64,000 nucleotides of DNA from Chryseosolibacter sp044507775 (GTDB lineage Bacteria; Bacteroidota; Bacteroidia; Cytophagales; Cyclobacteriaceae), in assembly GCA_044507775.1 (NCBI GenBank), contig JBIQIY010000008.1, forward strand, positions 124,001 through 188,000. Reading direction: 5' to 3'. Numbering within the stretch: the stretch's first letter is position 1; each line of letters begins with the position of its first letter. The notes under the pieces were generated by a model, which ran no database searches, was not told the DNA's origin, and saw only the letters and a program-made list of their open reading frames with translations. Below, piece by piece: positions 36,229-45,336 of this stretch. The position numbers and the translations under genes were made by a program.

Positions 36229-36579
36229 TTTCGTGGCATTCCTCGTATTCGTGCTGATTCGTGTATTCGTGGCATGAATTAACCCTGGCGCTAAATTCGA
36301 ATATCGTGGCCCTATTTATCGTTTGCATTAGCTTCATACATTCGTGGCATTTTCTTGTATTCGTGCGAATTCGTGTATTCGTGGCATTTCTCGTATTCGT
36401 GTAATTCGTGTATTCGTGGCTTCTTGCTATTCGTGGCTTCTTGCTATTGGAGTCACTAGCCCTTTTCGTGGCACTTAATTTTCGTCTCTATTTGTGGCAA
36501 AAAATTCCTTCGTGGCCTTGTATTAAACGGAACCATTTAAGTTGCATATTGTTTAGTACCTTAACATAAATAAACCGCT

Positions 36580-37605
36580 ATGGAACTAGGTGTCGGAATG
36601 TTCGGCGACAACCACTACGACGAAAAAGGCGAGCCGCTATCTGCTGGCGACCGCCTTCGCGAGCTCATTTCAGAAATCAAACTCATGGACGAAGTTGGCA
36701 TCGACTTCTTCGGAATTGGTGAACACCACCGTCCGGACTACGCCGTATCGGTACCTGAAATCGTCCTGGCAGCTGCGGCCTCCGTTACAAAGAGCATCAA
36801 GCTCGGAAGCGCCGTGAGCGTGCTTAGCTCGTCCGACCCCGTACGCATTTACCAGAGCTTCGCAACGATCGACCAGATAAGCAACGGCCGCGCCGAGATC
36901 GTGGCGGGCCGTGGAAGCTTTATCGAGTCGTTCCCTTTATTTGGATACAACCTCAATGACTACAATGCGCTGTTCGAGGAGAAGCTTGAGCTGCTTTTGA
37001 AAATCAACCAAGAAGATCCCGTCACCTGGAAAGGCAAGTTCCGGCCGGCGCTCGACAACCAACACGTGCTACCACGTGCGAAGAACGACAAGCTTCCTGT
37101 TTGGATCGCGGTGGGCGGAACGCCCGAGTCTGTAGTTCGTGCCGCGCGCCTGGGACTACCGGTCATCTTTGCTATCATCGGTGGCAACCCCGCCCAGTTC
37201 CAACCGCTGTTTAAATACTATAAGGAGCTGTACGAAAACTTCGGTCACGACATGAGCCAGTTTCAGGTAGGTGTACACATGCATAGCTTCTTTGGCGAGA
37301 ACAGCAAGGAAACCGCGGATGCCTATTATCCCGTGTACGCTGCACAGATGACACGCGTTGGGCGCAGCAGAGGGTGGCCGCCATTCAGCAGACAGCAATA
37401 CGACATGGGCCGTAGCAGTCAGGGCGCCTACATCATCGGCGACGTGAATGAATCCGTGGAGAAAATCCTTCAGATGTATGAGATGTTCGGTCTTACACGC
37501 TTCTCTGCTCACATGGACGTAGGCGGCCCATCGCACGAATCGCTGATGAAATCGATCGAAATATTCGGAACGAAGATCGCACCCAAAGTGCGAGCGGCAA
37601 TCTGA
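36580..37605 (+). CDS. LLM class flavin-dependent oxidoreductase
   Basis: 341 residues of the bacterial-luciferase-like TIM-barrel superfamily: MELGVGMFGDN start, DEVGIDFFGIGEHHRPDYAV with the EHH typical of the group, KLGSAVSVLSSSDPVRIYQS, GRAEIVAGRGSF, and PVWIAVGGTPESVVRAARLG. Members use FMNH2 or F420 to oxygenate or reduce organic substrates; FMN is most likely in this phylum. The substrate is unknown. It appears monocistronic, directly after the repeat array. Confidence 0.93.
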   Translation: MELGVGMFGDNHYDEKGEPLSAGDRLRELISEIKLMDEVGIDFFGIGEHHRPDYAVSVPEIVLAAAASVTKSIKLGSAVSVLSSSDPVRIYQSFATIDQISNGRAEIVAGRGSFIESFPLFGYNLNDYNALFEEKLELLLKINQEDPVTWKGKFRPALDNQHVLPRAKNDKLPVWIAVGGTPESVVRAARLGLPVIFAIIGGNPAQFQPLFKYYKELYENFGHDMSQFQVGVHMHSFFGENSKETADAYYPVYAAQMTRVGRSRGWPPFSRQQYDMGRSSQGAYIIGDVNESVEKILQMYEMFGLTRFSAHMDVGGPSHESLMKSIEIFGTKIAPKVRAAI

Positions 37606-37824
37606 GGAATGTGGCTTGCACGCCATTCTAACCGCCAAACACCAGGTCACATGGGAAGTAGGCTGGCCAGCGTCCCATTTTAGAATACGATCGTTCACAT
37701 TCGTACAGGATAATCTAACATGAACAGGTAAGAAACCCGAGGAGGGCGATTTTTGCAGGTTCGGCTATCGCGGCATCGTAATTGATCTACGTCTAGTTTC
37801 ACCTGATTCAACAAAAGCAGTTCT

Positions 37825-40191
37825 ATGTTTCGGCACAACTTACTGATCATTTACCGGGGCTTCAAGCGCTTCAAGAGCACGTTCATTATCAATCTTCTCG
37901 GCCTTTCAACAGGGTTGGCTTCGGCATTGTTGATCTATCTGTGGGTTGATAACGAACTCCGCATGGACAAATTTCATGAGAAGGATGATCGCATCTTCCA
38001 CGTCATGGAAAGCCACCTGCAGAATGACGGCTGGTTTACGACTATGGAGACCTCGGGCGCAGCTGCGGATGCACTTGCTGCAGAAATGCCCGAAGTGGAA
38101 TACGCTACCGCCCTTGCTCCACCGACGTGGATGGGATTCGACAGGTTTGTGCTTTCGGTTGACAAGACTGACGTCCGGGCAACAGGCCAATACGCCGGGA
38201 AAGACTATTTCAATATTTTCTCCTATAAACTTCTCGAGGGACAGGCAGGCCACGTTCTGGCGGATAAGAATTCCATCGTCATTTCGGAGGATCTTGCAAT
38301 GAAACTCTTCCACCGTAAACAGAACGTGATTGGTAAAAGCATCGGGTTTCAACATAACCGCGAGTTCCTCGTCTCGGGGGTCTTTGAAAATGTACCTGCC
38401 GTCTCTTCAACGCAGTTCGACTTTGTACTCTCTTTTGAAACCTTCAAGGACATGAAGCCCTGGGCTGCCGATTGGAATAGCTCCGGTCCTCACGTGTATC
38501 TGTTGCTTCACGAGGGAACGGATGTCGACGCGTTCAATAAGAAGATCGAGGACTTTAGTGCGCGGAAAACGAAAAGCGACCTCGCGCACCGGAAGACGTT
38601 TGTGACACGATATTCCGACCTGTATCTGTATGGCAAGTATGAAAATGGCGTCCAGGCGGGAGGAAGGATCGAGTACGTCAAATTATTCTCTCTCATCGCC
38701 GTCTTTATCCTGATGATAGCATGTATAAATTTCATGAATCTTTCCACGGCTAAGGCTACGCGCAGGATCAAGGAAGTCGGTGTCAAGAAAGCGCTGGGGG
38801 CGGGAAGAAAACGACTGATTTTGCAATATATGGGTGAGTCCATGCTGATGACAATATTGTCTTTGCTAGCGGCGATCGCTCTCGTCAGTATGGTACTTCC
38901 GCAATTCAATGTCATCACCGGAAAGCAGCTCGCGCTCCGGTTTGATGGCGGCCTCGCACTATCCCTGGCCGGTATTTCATTCTTCACAGGCCTTATTGCG
39001 GGGAGTTATCCAGCACTCTATCTCTCGGGGTTCAATCCGGTGACAGTGCTTAAAGGAAGACTGAACAGCTCGATGAGCGAGGTCTGGGTACGTCAGGGAT
39101 TGGTGGGCCTGCAATTTGTGCTGTCAATAGTCCTGATCGTATCGGTGCTGGTTGTATACAAGCAGATCGAATTCGTACAAAGACAGAACCTGGGATACAA
39201 TAGGGATAACGTCATTTACTTCGATGTCGAAGGGCGCGTTAGGGAAAGTGCAGAAACATTTCTGTCGGAGGTAAAGAGGATTCCGGGAATTCAAAGCGCG
39301 GCCAGTTCAACACATAACATGGTCGGGCACGGTTGGTCTACGGGACTGGGTTGGGAGGGGAAAGGAACGGATGAGTATATTCCGGTTGAAATCATGGCCG
39401 TAAATCACGACTTCCTGGAAACGATGGGTATGGAGATGAAAGATGGGCGTTTCTTCTCGCGAGATTTTACTGCTGATACCGCCAAGGTAATCTTCAACGA
39501 AGCGGCGATCGATGTAATGGGGCTCGACAACCCAATAGGAAAAAAGGCGATGGGCCGCGAGATCATTGGGGTAGTCAGGAATTTTCATTTTGAATCCTTT
39601 CGTTTTGATGTGAAGCCGCAGCTCTTTACCCTTCACGGCAAAACCTTTGCGCCGCCGAGTCTGATCATAGCCCGGATCGAAGCAGGGAAGGAGGCTGAAA
39701 CGCTCGAACGCCTAAATGCCTTTTACAAGTCATACAATCCTGGATTTCCGTTCGAGTACACATTCCTCGACGATGTTTATCAACGCGAGTATACATCGGA
39801 GCAACGCGTTTCTGTTTTGTCCAGATATTTCGCCGGGCTCGCGATCCTGATCTCCTGTCTCGGTTTGTTTGGACTGGCAGCCTTCACAGCGCAACGTCGC
39901 ATTAAGGAAATCGGAATACGAAAGATACTGGGCGCGAGTGATTACGGCATCATCCGTCTTCTCACAGGTGACTTTACGAAGATCGTACTCCTGGCAATTG
40001 TTGTCGGGTTGCCTGTCAGTTATTATATCGCCTCGGGATGGCTCGAGGATTATGCGTACAAGATTGATCTGGAGTGGTGGTACTTCGCAAGTGCGGGCCT
40101 TGTCGCGCTATTAATTGCCTGGTTTACGGTTGGACTGCAAACGGTAAAGGCAGCCAGAATTAATCCCACACAATGTTTGAAAGAAGAGTAG
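37825..40191 (+). CDS. MacB/FtsX-type ABC transporter permease
   Basis: 788 residues with the same plan as the gene at 9875. An N-terminal helix (about 20-42) precedes a periplasmic domain, then helices with FILMIACINFMNLSTAKATR and the RIKEVGVKKALGAG loop. A second periplasmic domain is followed by three helices with RIKEIGIRKILGAS, ending ARINPTQCLKEE. It is presumed to work with an ATPase encoded elsewhere. The two permeases are distinct paralogues, not a recent duplication. Confidence 0.92.
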   Translation: MFRHNLLIIYRGFKRFKSTFIINLLGLSTGLASALLIYLWVDNELRMDKFHEKDDRIFHVMESHLQNDGWFTTMETSGAAADALAAEMPEVEYATALAPPTWMGFDRFVLSVDKTDVRATGQYAGKDYFNIFSYKLLEGQAGHVLADKNSIVISEDLAMKLFHRKQNVIGKSIGFQHNREFLVSGVFENVPAVSSTQFDFVLSFETFKDMKPWAADWNSSGPHVYLLLHEGTDVDAFNKKIEDFSARKTKSDLAHRKTFVTRYSDLYLYGKYENGVQAGGRIEYVKLFSLIAVFILMIACINFMNLSTAKATRRIKEVGVKKALGAGRKRLILQYMGESMLMTILSLLAAIALVSMVLPQFNVITGKQLALRFDGGLALSLAGISFFTGLIAGSYPALYLSGFNPVTVLKGRLNSSMSEVWVRQGLVGLQFVLSIVLIVSVLVVYKQIEFVQRQNLGYNRDNVIYFDVEGRVRESAETFLSEVKRIPGIQSAASSTHNMVGHGWSTGLGWEGKGTDEYIPVEIMAVNHDFLETMGMEMKDGRFFSRDFTADTAKVIFNEAAIDVMGLDNPIGKKAMGREIIGVVRNFHFESFRFDVKPQLFTLHGKTFAPPSLIIARIEAGKEAETLERLNAFYKSYNPGFPFEYTFLDDVYQREYTSEQRVSVLSRYFAGLAILISCLGLFGLAAFTAQRRIKEIGIRKILGASDYGIIRLLTGDFTKIVLLAIVVGLPVSYYIASGWLEDYAYKIDLEWWYFASAGLVALLIAWFTVGLQTVKAARINPTQCLKEE

Positions 40192-40236
40192 ACTAATGCA
40201 ACTCGAAGTTCGCTGAAAAGCATCAAGGAAACTGCC

Positions 40237-40638
40237 ATGGAAACAAAATCATTTTTTGCACCACATCTTACCATTCGTATTTTGCGGCCCGCGGTGGAAT
40301 TTTATGAAAAGGCATTCTCAGCAAAGGTGCTCCGCACCTGGGATAATCCCGACGGAAGCATACACGTCGCGGAGATGGAAATTGCGGGTGCCATGTTTCA
40401 CATTCACGAAGAAGTACAACGAAAAGGGCAATTGAGCCCACAAATAGTCGGCGCTACCACGTTGTCGATCGGATTGTTTTCTCCTGATCCTGACAAGCTG
40501 TTCCGGCAAGCCTTAGCCGCAGGTGCACGCGAACTTGACCCAATGCAGGATTACGACTATGGATACAGGCAGGGAACGCTCATTGATCCCTTTGGACATC
40601 ATTGGCTGATCCAGAAAAAAATTGACCTGACAGCCTAG
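40237..40638 (+). CDS. VOC family (PhnB/glyoxalase-like) protein
   Basis: 133 residues: APHLTIRILRPAVEFYEKAF, HVAEMEIAGAMFHIHEE, and YRQGTLIDPFGHHWLIQKK near the end. These are the paired beta-alpha-beta-beta-beta units of the vicinal-oxygen-chelate fold; the DPFGHHW motif is typical of PhnB-like members. The substrate is unknown. It ends exactly where the convergent kinase gene ends, with no bases between the stop codons. Confidence 0.9.
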   Translation: METKSFFAPHLTIRILRPAVEFYEKAFSAKVLRTWDNPDGSIHVAEMEIAGAMFHIHEEVQRKGQLSPQIVGATTLSIGLFSPDPDKLFRQALAAGARELDPMQDYDYGYRQGTLIDPFGHHWLIQKKIDLTA

Positions 40639-41739
40639 TCACTTGTTCGTTGTAACTTCATCAAGGCGCACTTCGAGATTCTTCGGCAGTTGAACAGTAA
40701 ATGTTGTGCCCTTGTTTTCCTCACTTTTGAATGTCACTGTTCCCTGCATGAGGTCAGTCAGCTTTTTAACGATATACAACCCCATTCCAATCGACTTTTC
40801 ACCTCGTAGTCCATCCCGCGCCGCAGGCGTGTTCAATTTGAAGAGGTGCGGATAAAGGTATTCCGGGATGCCGATGCCGTCGTCGCTGACCAATATTTGT
40901 ATTGAATCTTTTCGCTCAACTACTTCAATTGTGATTTTTCCGTTGGGATGCGTAAACTTGACTGCATTCGATACAAGGTTATGGATAACCTGGAATACTT
41001 TAACATCATCGCCCGTAATGAAGATGCTTTTGGACTTTGAGGACAGGTCTATATGTTTGTCGTGAACAAGGTCCTTGAACTTACTGACGAGGTGCGCAAG
41101 ATTTCCCAGGACGTTAAAGCGTGTCGAACTAACGTGAATATCTTTGGAAACAAGGTGTTCATGTTTTAAGAACGAATTGATGATTTCGATGCAGTGCTGG
41201 GTGTTCTCCCGAATCATCCGTATCGGACGATCGAGTTGTTTTATCTGCTGAGTTTTGGCGGTGCGGTCTACGAGATCTAACAGATTGTTTGTCGTGTTCA
41301 ATGGGCCGCTGAGGTTGTGTGTTGTCATGTCTAATATCACATCCTTCCGCGCGCCAAAATCGACTATGTAGTCTGAGTGCTGTTTCGATTTTGTTATGTC
41401 TTTGACGATTGCGACAATCAGATTCCCCTCGCCTATGAAATATGCATCGCAGGAGATGTATCTAGGGTCCTTGCCCTGAATGCGAAGCTCCACATCCGTT
41501 ATTCGCGAATTTGTTTTAAGCGCCTGAAGTTGGTCTTCAATTAATTTATCGTCATCCAGTATTATCTGTTTTAATGTTTCGATGTCGTTTATCTTGGCTT
41601 TCTTGATTCCCAGGATCGTCAGCAGCGACTTGTTGAAGTATTCAACTCTGGTTTCCGACACATCGTACACGAGAACACCATCTGGCGAGAGCCCTCCGAT
41701 ATCTTTGATTGCTCTGAGCGGGTAATTTTCTGTTTCCAT
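40639..41739 (-). CDS. PAS-domain sensor histidine kinase
   Basis: 366 residues from ATG 41739 (METENYPLRAI); the frame opens three codons earlier with TTG. The PAS domain (about 10-120) contains DGVLVYDVSETRVEYFNKSL. The dimerisation helix has phosphoacceptor His in LDMTTHNLSGPLNTTNNLLD. The HATPase domain has NLVSNAVKFTHPNG, DDGIGIPEYLYPHLF, GMGLYIVKKLTDLM and TTFTVQLP. It has no transmembrane helix, so it is a soluble kinase. No response regulator is adjacent, so it is an orphan sensor. Confidence 0.93.
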   Translation of the reverse strand: METENYPLRAIKDIGGLSPDGVLVYDVSETRVEYFNKSLLTILGIKKAKINDIETLKQIILDDDKLIEDQLQALKTNSRITDVELRIQGKDPRYISCDAYFIGEGNLIVAIVKDITKSKQHSDYIVDFGARKDVILDMTTHNLSGPLNTTNNLLDLVDRTAKTQQIKQLDRPIRMIRENTQHCIEIINSFLKHEHLVSKDIHVSSTRFNVLGNLAHLVSKFKDLVHDKHIDLSSKSKSIFITGDDVKVFQVIHNLVSNAVKFTHPNGKITIEVVERKDSIQILVSDDGIGIPEYLYPHLFKLNTPAARDGLRGEKSIGMGLYIVKKLTDLMQGTVTFKSEENKGTTFTVQLPKNLEVRLDEVTTNK

Positions 41740-41931
41740 AGTGCGCAATTATTTGCTGGACGTTGTGTAATTAAATGCTGGACGCAGTGGACCGTCCAGC
41801 CATTCAGCACGGAATCGATCTGCTCATTATGACTAAAAATGATGCCCGGAATAACCGCCGTATAGTCGGCATCTCCTGATGCCGCCGGAAGAATGACATC
41901 TTGCCGTCGGTTAAATGCACGTACCGACCGA

Positions 41932-41939
41932 TAAATTTG
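41932..41939 (+). promoter_or_regulatory. Putative -7 element TAAATTTG before the hydrolase gene
   Basis: Matches TAnnTTTG, 30 bp upstream of ATG 41970. A TTG at 41901-41903 is somewhat farther away than the usual -33 spacing, so support is partial. Confidence 0.35.
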
Positions 41940-41969
41940 CGATATTGAACCAGCGCTTACAACTTTGTT

Positions 41970-42797
41970 ATGAAACGAATAGCCGCCTTGCTTACGCTTT
42001 TTCTGGCATTGAAGGCATGTTGTGCCCTTGCTCAAATCCCGTATGGAAATAACCCGGCCGCTGGACATTATTTCAAATTGAAGGACGGTACCCGTCTCTA
42101 CTATGAAGTTTACGGTGAAGGTAAACCCTTTGTGCTGCTTCACGGAGGGGTCTTCGGATACATCGATGAGTTTGAGCCCTTCATTTCAAAGCTTAGCGAC
42201 AAATACAAGGTTATCTGTATCGCAACCCGCGGCCATGGAAAGTCCGAGATGGGTAATGCACCCTACACTTTCGACCAACGGGCCAACGATGCTTTTCAGG
42301 TCATACAAAGCATCACACGGGACAGCGTGATAGTTCTCGGCTTCAGCGATGGCGGCTACAGTGGCCTTAAACTGGCTGCTAATTATCCACAAGTCGTGAA
42401 AAAACTCGTCAGCATCGGAGCGTCTGACCGTCCGAATGGTGGCGAAGAGAAGAGCAATTACACGCGCGAATCACTGATGGAATACAGTGGTGACTTCTTC
42501 CGACAAAGACTTGCCCTCATGCCGGAGCCGGAACGCTGGGATGAAAGCCTCTCGCGACTTAATGATCTCTACAACAAAGAGCGACTGAGTACGGAAACTT
42601 TCGAAAGAATTAAATGTCCGGTGCTGGTCATGAGCGGTGATCGTGATGGCTATCATTCTGTCGATGCGGTAGCCCGCGCAGCTAAGTATATAGAAGGGGC
42701 GCAGTTATCCATCATCCCCGGTTGCGATCATGTTGTGTTCTTTTGTAACTTTCCAGCCGTCTGGACAGCGATCGAGCCGTTCCTATCGGAAGAATAA
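41970..42797 (+). CDS. Secreted alpha/beta hydrolase
   Basis: 275 residues with a signal peptide (about 1-22, ending CCALAQ). The alpha/beta-hydrolase core has the oxyanion strand PFVLLHGGVFGYIDEFEPF, the nucleophile elbow GFSDGG, an acid strand PVLVMSGDRDGYH and a catalytic His in GCDHVVFF. It probably hydrolyses an ester or similar substrate in the periplasm; the substrate is unknown. An AraC-type gene follows after 95 bp. Confidence 0.9.
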   Translation: MKRIAALLTLFLALKACCALAQIPYGNNPAAGHYFKLKDGTRLYYEVYGEGKPFVLLHGGVFGYIDEFEPFISKLSDKYKVICIATRGHGKSEMGNAPYTFDQRANDAFQVIQSITRDSVIVLGFSDGGYSGLKLAANYPQVVKKLVSIGASDRPNGGEEKSNYTRESLMEYSGDFFRQRLALMPEPERWDESLSRLNDLYNKERLSTETFERIKCPVLVMSGDRDGYHSVDAVARAAKYIEGAQLSIIPGCDHVVFFCNFPAVWTAIEPFLSEE

Positions 42798-42892
42798 ACT
42801 GATACTCCGTGAATGGCCGACGTGCGAAGGTATGTGTGAGTTTGCAAATCTTGAGATTTACGTAAATGTAGGCCGAGTAAAAGCTTATCCAT

Positions 42893-43657
42893 ATGGGATC
42901 GATTCAGTACCAGCCTTCCGACCCGCTTAAACCGTTCATCGAGCGGTTCATCATATCGGAGGCGGCCGCCGAAAGCGTTTATAAGGTCTTGCCTGGGACC
43001 GGCGTCGTGATGGGATTTCAGTTTAAGGGAAGGCTGTATCAGGTTAAGAATGGAAATTCGGTGGAACTGTCCCGATCGGGAATTACAGGGCTAAACGATA
43101 CCTATAAATTATTCAAGAACTCTGAGGGGATTGGAACAGTCCTTGTCTATTTCAAGGAGGGTGGTGCCTCTCCGTTCTTTCGGGAGCCTATTCATGAACT
43201 CTTCGGAAGTAGTGTATCCCTCGACAATTTTCTCCTGCGATCGGAATTGCTGGTGTTTGAGGAACGACTTTCGGAAGCGGTTACAAATCTGCAAAAGATT
43301 GAAATTGTTGAAAAATTTCTGCTGCTACGATTGCGCCCCTTTATCCCGGACCCAATGGTAATGCAAGCGCTGGACCTCATATTAAAAAGCAAGGGCGACA
43401 TCAGGATCAATGAATTACTAACGCAATTGAATATAAGTCAGAGTCCATTGGAAAAGCGTTTTCGCAGGATTGTGGGTGCCTCTCCCAAGAAGTTTGCTTC
43501 GATAGTCAGGTTTAGAAACATCATCGCGAATGCAGCCCCGTCAGGTTCACTCACCGCTGTCGGATATGATGCCGGCTTCTATGATCAATCTCATTTTATC
43601 AGGGAATTCAGGAAATTTAGCGGTGATACGCCTGAGGAATACTTTAATGCGAGATAA
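42893..43657 (+). CDS. AraC family transcriptional regulator
   Basis: 254 residues. The N-terminal sensing region has YQPSDPLKPFIERFIISEAA, VMGFQFKGRLYQV and FKEGGASPFFREPIHELFG, as in Bacteroidota AraC proteins with a DUF6597-like domain. The C-terminal HTH pair ends GYDAGFYDQSHFIREFRKFS and GDTPEEYF. It may regulate the upstream hydrolase. Confidence 0.9.
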   Translation: MGSIQYQPSDPLKPFIERFIISEAAAESVYKVLPGTGVVMGFQFKGRLYQVKNGNSVELSRSGITGLNDTYKLFKNSEGIGTVLVYFKEGGASPFFREPIHELFGSSVSLDNFLLRSELLVFEERLSEAVTNLQKIEIVEKFLLLRLRPFIPDPMVMQALDLILKSKGDIRINELLTQLNISQSPLEKRFRRIVGASPKKFASIVRFRNIIANAAPSGSLTAVGYDAGFYDQSHFIREFRKFSGDTPEEYFNAR

Positions 43658-43671
43658 ACGAATTTTTACAA

Positions 43672-43700
43672 TTGCCCGCCGCATGGGTGCTGCATCTTTG
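43672..43700 (+). promoter_or_regulatory. Putative promoter of the hemerythrin-like gene
   Basis: TTG at 43672-43674 and CATCTTTG at 43693-43700 (one mismatch to TAnnTTTG, followed by C) are 18 bp apart. The -7 element ends 23 bp before ATG 43724. It fits the Bacteroidota promoter layout. Confidence 0.5.
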
Positions 43701-43723
43701 CGCATCATCTAAATATTTTTCTA

Positions 43724-44380
43724 ATGGCAACAGTAAGATCTTTTGCGGCCCCGCATAAGGGGCTTCGCTATGTAATGTCAAAATTTGGACTTCGGTTGGG
43801 TCAAACTGACGTCCGGGACGCCTCCGCCCTTCAGCAATTGAAAGCTCTCGGCGATGAAATGTTCACTTTGCTGAATGACCACGTTCACACAGAAAATGAG
43901 CAAACGCTCAGGCATCTAGACGAGCGAGTTCCTGGTGCCTCGGCCCATGATCGAAGTGACCATGAAAAGCTGGATCAGATTCAGGAGGATCTTCAGACGC
44001 GGATGTTGGAATTGAATGGTCGCGAAACACCCGACGAATTGCATACCTTGTATCTGAATTTTGCTTTGTTTCAAAGCCAATACTATGAACACATTGACGA
44101 AGAAGAAACCGTGACCGAGCGGTTGTTGCAAAGTCATTTTTCCGATGCCGAACTTATCGAGCATCGACTTGCTATTATGAAGCGACTAGCGCCCGCTACC
44201 CTACTTCTCTGGCTTAAATATATCATTCCGGCACAGCGCGTTGATGAAAGTATTAGTATGCTGTCAGGTCTGAAGGCAAATGCGCCTCAAGAGTTTTTTG
44301 CCCAGGTCATGAATGTAATTCGCATGGAAATGGAACCGAAAAGATACCGTGATCTGGAAGCTGAATTGAACGACAAATAG
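43724..44380 (+). CDS. Hemerythrin-domain-like protein
   Basis: 218 residues, all helical. Candidate iron ligands sit on successive helices: H11 (APHKGLR), HVHTENE, HDRSDHEKL and YYEHIDEEE. A C-terminal helical extension covers about 150-218. Hemerythrin-like proteins bind O2, NO or sense iron/redox state through a di-iron centre. The His spacing looks compatible, but the full seven-ligand set was not verified. It ends at the bidirectional terminator shared with hsp20. Confidence 0.75.
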   Translation: MATVRSFAAPHKGLRYVMSKFGLRLGQTDVRDASALQQLKALGDEMFTLLNDHVHTENEQTLRHLDERVPGASAHDRSDHEKLDQIQEDLQTRMLELNGRETPDELHTLYLNFALFQSQYYEHIDEEETVTERLLQSHFSDAELIEHRLAIMKRLAPATLLLWLKYIIPAQRVDESISMLSGLKANAPQEFFAQVMNVIRMEMEPKRYRDLEAELNDK

Positions 44381-44510
44381 ATGTGTGGAACGGATTAGGG
44401 TGTCTATGGTGAATGAGGCCGATTATTGTGTATTTGCACTAATCTGCATTGCACCTGTATTCACCCTTTCCAAACATGTATTTAAAGAAGATACCTGGAT
44501 GGGAAAGAAA

Positions 44511-44535
44511 AAGGCGGGGTTACCCGCCTTGTCTT
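44511..44535. terminator. Bidirectional terminator between hemerythrin-like and hsp20 genes
   Basis: AAGGCGGG (44511-44518) pairs perfectly with CCCGCCTT (44523-44530) around GTTA. T-rich tracts follow on both strands: GTCTTTTT on plus, TTTTTCTTTCC on minus. It lies within 7 bp of the hsp20 stop codon. Confidence 0.85.
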
Positions 44536-44536
44536 T

Positions 44537-44995
44537 TTATGAAACCGAAATCTGCTTTGCTGGCTTGACTTTCGCCTCCTGACGTTTCGGTACCGTGATT
44601 TCCAGGATGCCGTCAACGTAGCGCGCTGCTATCTTGTCACCTTCAACCTTGTCTTCCGGGAGTGTGAAGCTTCGTTGAAATGATTGATAACTGAACTCCC
44701 TGCGCGTGTAGCCTTGATTGCGATCTTTTTCCTCGTGCTCACTTTCGCGATGGGAGGAAATTGTGAGAACATGGTTATCCAGTTCTACTTTGAAGTCTTC
44801 TCGCTTCATGCCCGGAGCGGCAACTTCAATCTTGAATGCATCGTTTGTCTCGGAGACATTCACAGCTGGCAAAGTGGCACCGGCTGACCTCCAGTTAGCG
44901 AGCGATGAATTGAACCAATCGTCTGTGAAAAAGTCGTTCAACAAAGACGGAATGGCCGGAAAGAAATTCCCGTTGGTTCTGCTTAAAGTTTTCAT
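44537..44995 (-). CDS. Hsp20 / small heat shock protein
   Basis: 152 residues with the alpha-crystallin domain at about 45-148: VNVSETNDAFKIEVAAPGM, FKVELDNHVLTISSHRESE, FQRSFTLPEDKV and VDGILEITVPKRQ. The N-terminal 40 residues contain the usual Phe-rich start (FFPAIPSLLNDFF). It is an ATP-independent holdase that binds unfolding proteins. The start is fixed by an unusually strong Shine-Dalgarno (45006-45013). A stem-loop lies in the leader (45040-45058). Confidence 0.95.
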   Translation of the reverse strand: MKTLSRTNGNFFPAIPSLLNDFFTDDWFNSSLANWRSAGATLPAVNVSETNDAFKIEVAAPGMKREDFKVELDNHVLTISSHRESEHEEKDRNQGYTRREFSYQSFQRSFTLPEDKVEGDKIAARYVDGILEITVPKRQEAKVKPAKQISVS

Positions 44996-45005
44996 AGCTG
45001 AAATC

Positions 45006-45013
45006 CTCCTTTC
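45006..45013 (-). promoter_or_regulatory. Strong Shine-Dalgarno of hsp20
   Basis: The minus strand reads AAAGGAGG ten bases before ATG 44995. Bacteroidota genes generally lack such sites, as do nearly all other genes in this window, so this suggests high or regulated translation. Confidence 0.75.
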
Positions 45014-45039
45014 TGAATTTTGTTAAACATTCATTTTTG

Positions 45040-45058
45040 GCGACGGATAATGTCGCCG
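45040..45058 (-). other. Stem-loop in the hsp20 leader
   Basis: GGCGAC/GTCGCC stem with a 7-nt loop, about 45 bp upstream of the start codon. It is not complementary to the Shine-Dalgarno, so a simple RNA-thermometer role is not supported. The rest of 44996-45336 holds no gene. Confidence 0.4.
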
Positions 45059-45336
45059 TCCACGTTCTTTCAAATTCTATGCCTTGTGCCAGAGTGCGGC
45101 TTTTTTCCGTGTATTCAAAGCTTTGACTGTCAAAAATTCCCTTTGATTCTGAAAGGGCTGTTTGAATTGTGACGGGTTTTCATTTACCCATGAAATTCTG
45201 ACAGTTCGTTTCCTCGGATGGGATACAATGATTGGTTCGCTATGACGAATTCTTACTAATCCGACGGATGTTCGTAGTACTGCAAGAATATTTCGGATCC
45301 GGCCTATTGAGGATAAAGCGATAATCTAAATAATAC

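Larger units (their letters stand above)
35862..36520. repeat. Degenerate ATTCGTG-oriented repeat array with 111-112 bp units
   Basis: Repeats of TATTCGTGC..ATTCGTGTATTCGTGG begin at 35980, 36246 and 36358. The last two are 112 bp apart. The first two are 266 bp apart, which becomes 111 bp once the 100 Ns and one of the two identical 55-bp copies are removed. Between them lies a spacer like GGCGTTAGATTCGA...CATTAGCTTGGTAC. Shorter ATTCGTGGC copies continue to about 36515. No gene is visible in 35462-36579. Confidence 0.8.

Noticed and set aside
35510..36520. CRISPR array
   Set aside because: Units are contiguous and nearly identical with no unique spacers of regular length, and no cas genes are present; the Cas4-like nuclease at 45737 belongs to a different family and is 9 kb away.
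44385..44582. 65-codon plus-strand frame between hemerythrin-like gene and hsp20
   Set aside because: It runs across the bidirectional terminator and the end of hsp20.
45060..45120. Sigma-54 promoter upstream of hsp20 (TGGCAC-like on the minus strand)
   Set aside because: The TGGCAC half is present but no TTGC element follows at the required spacing.
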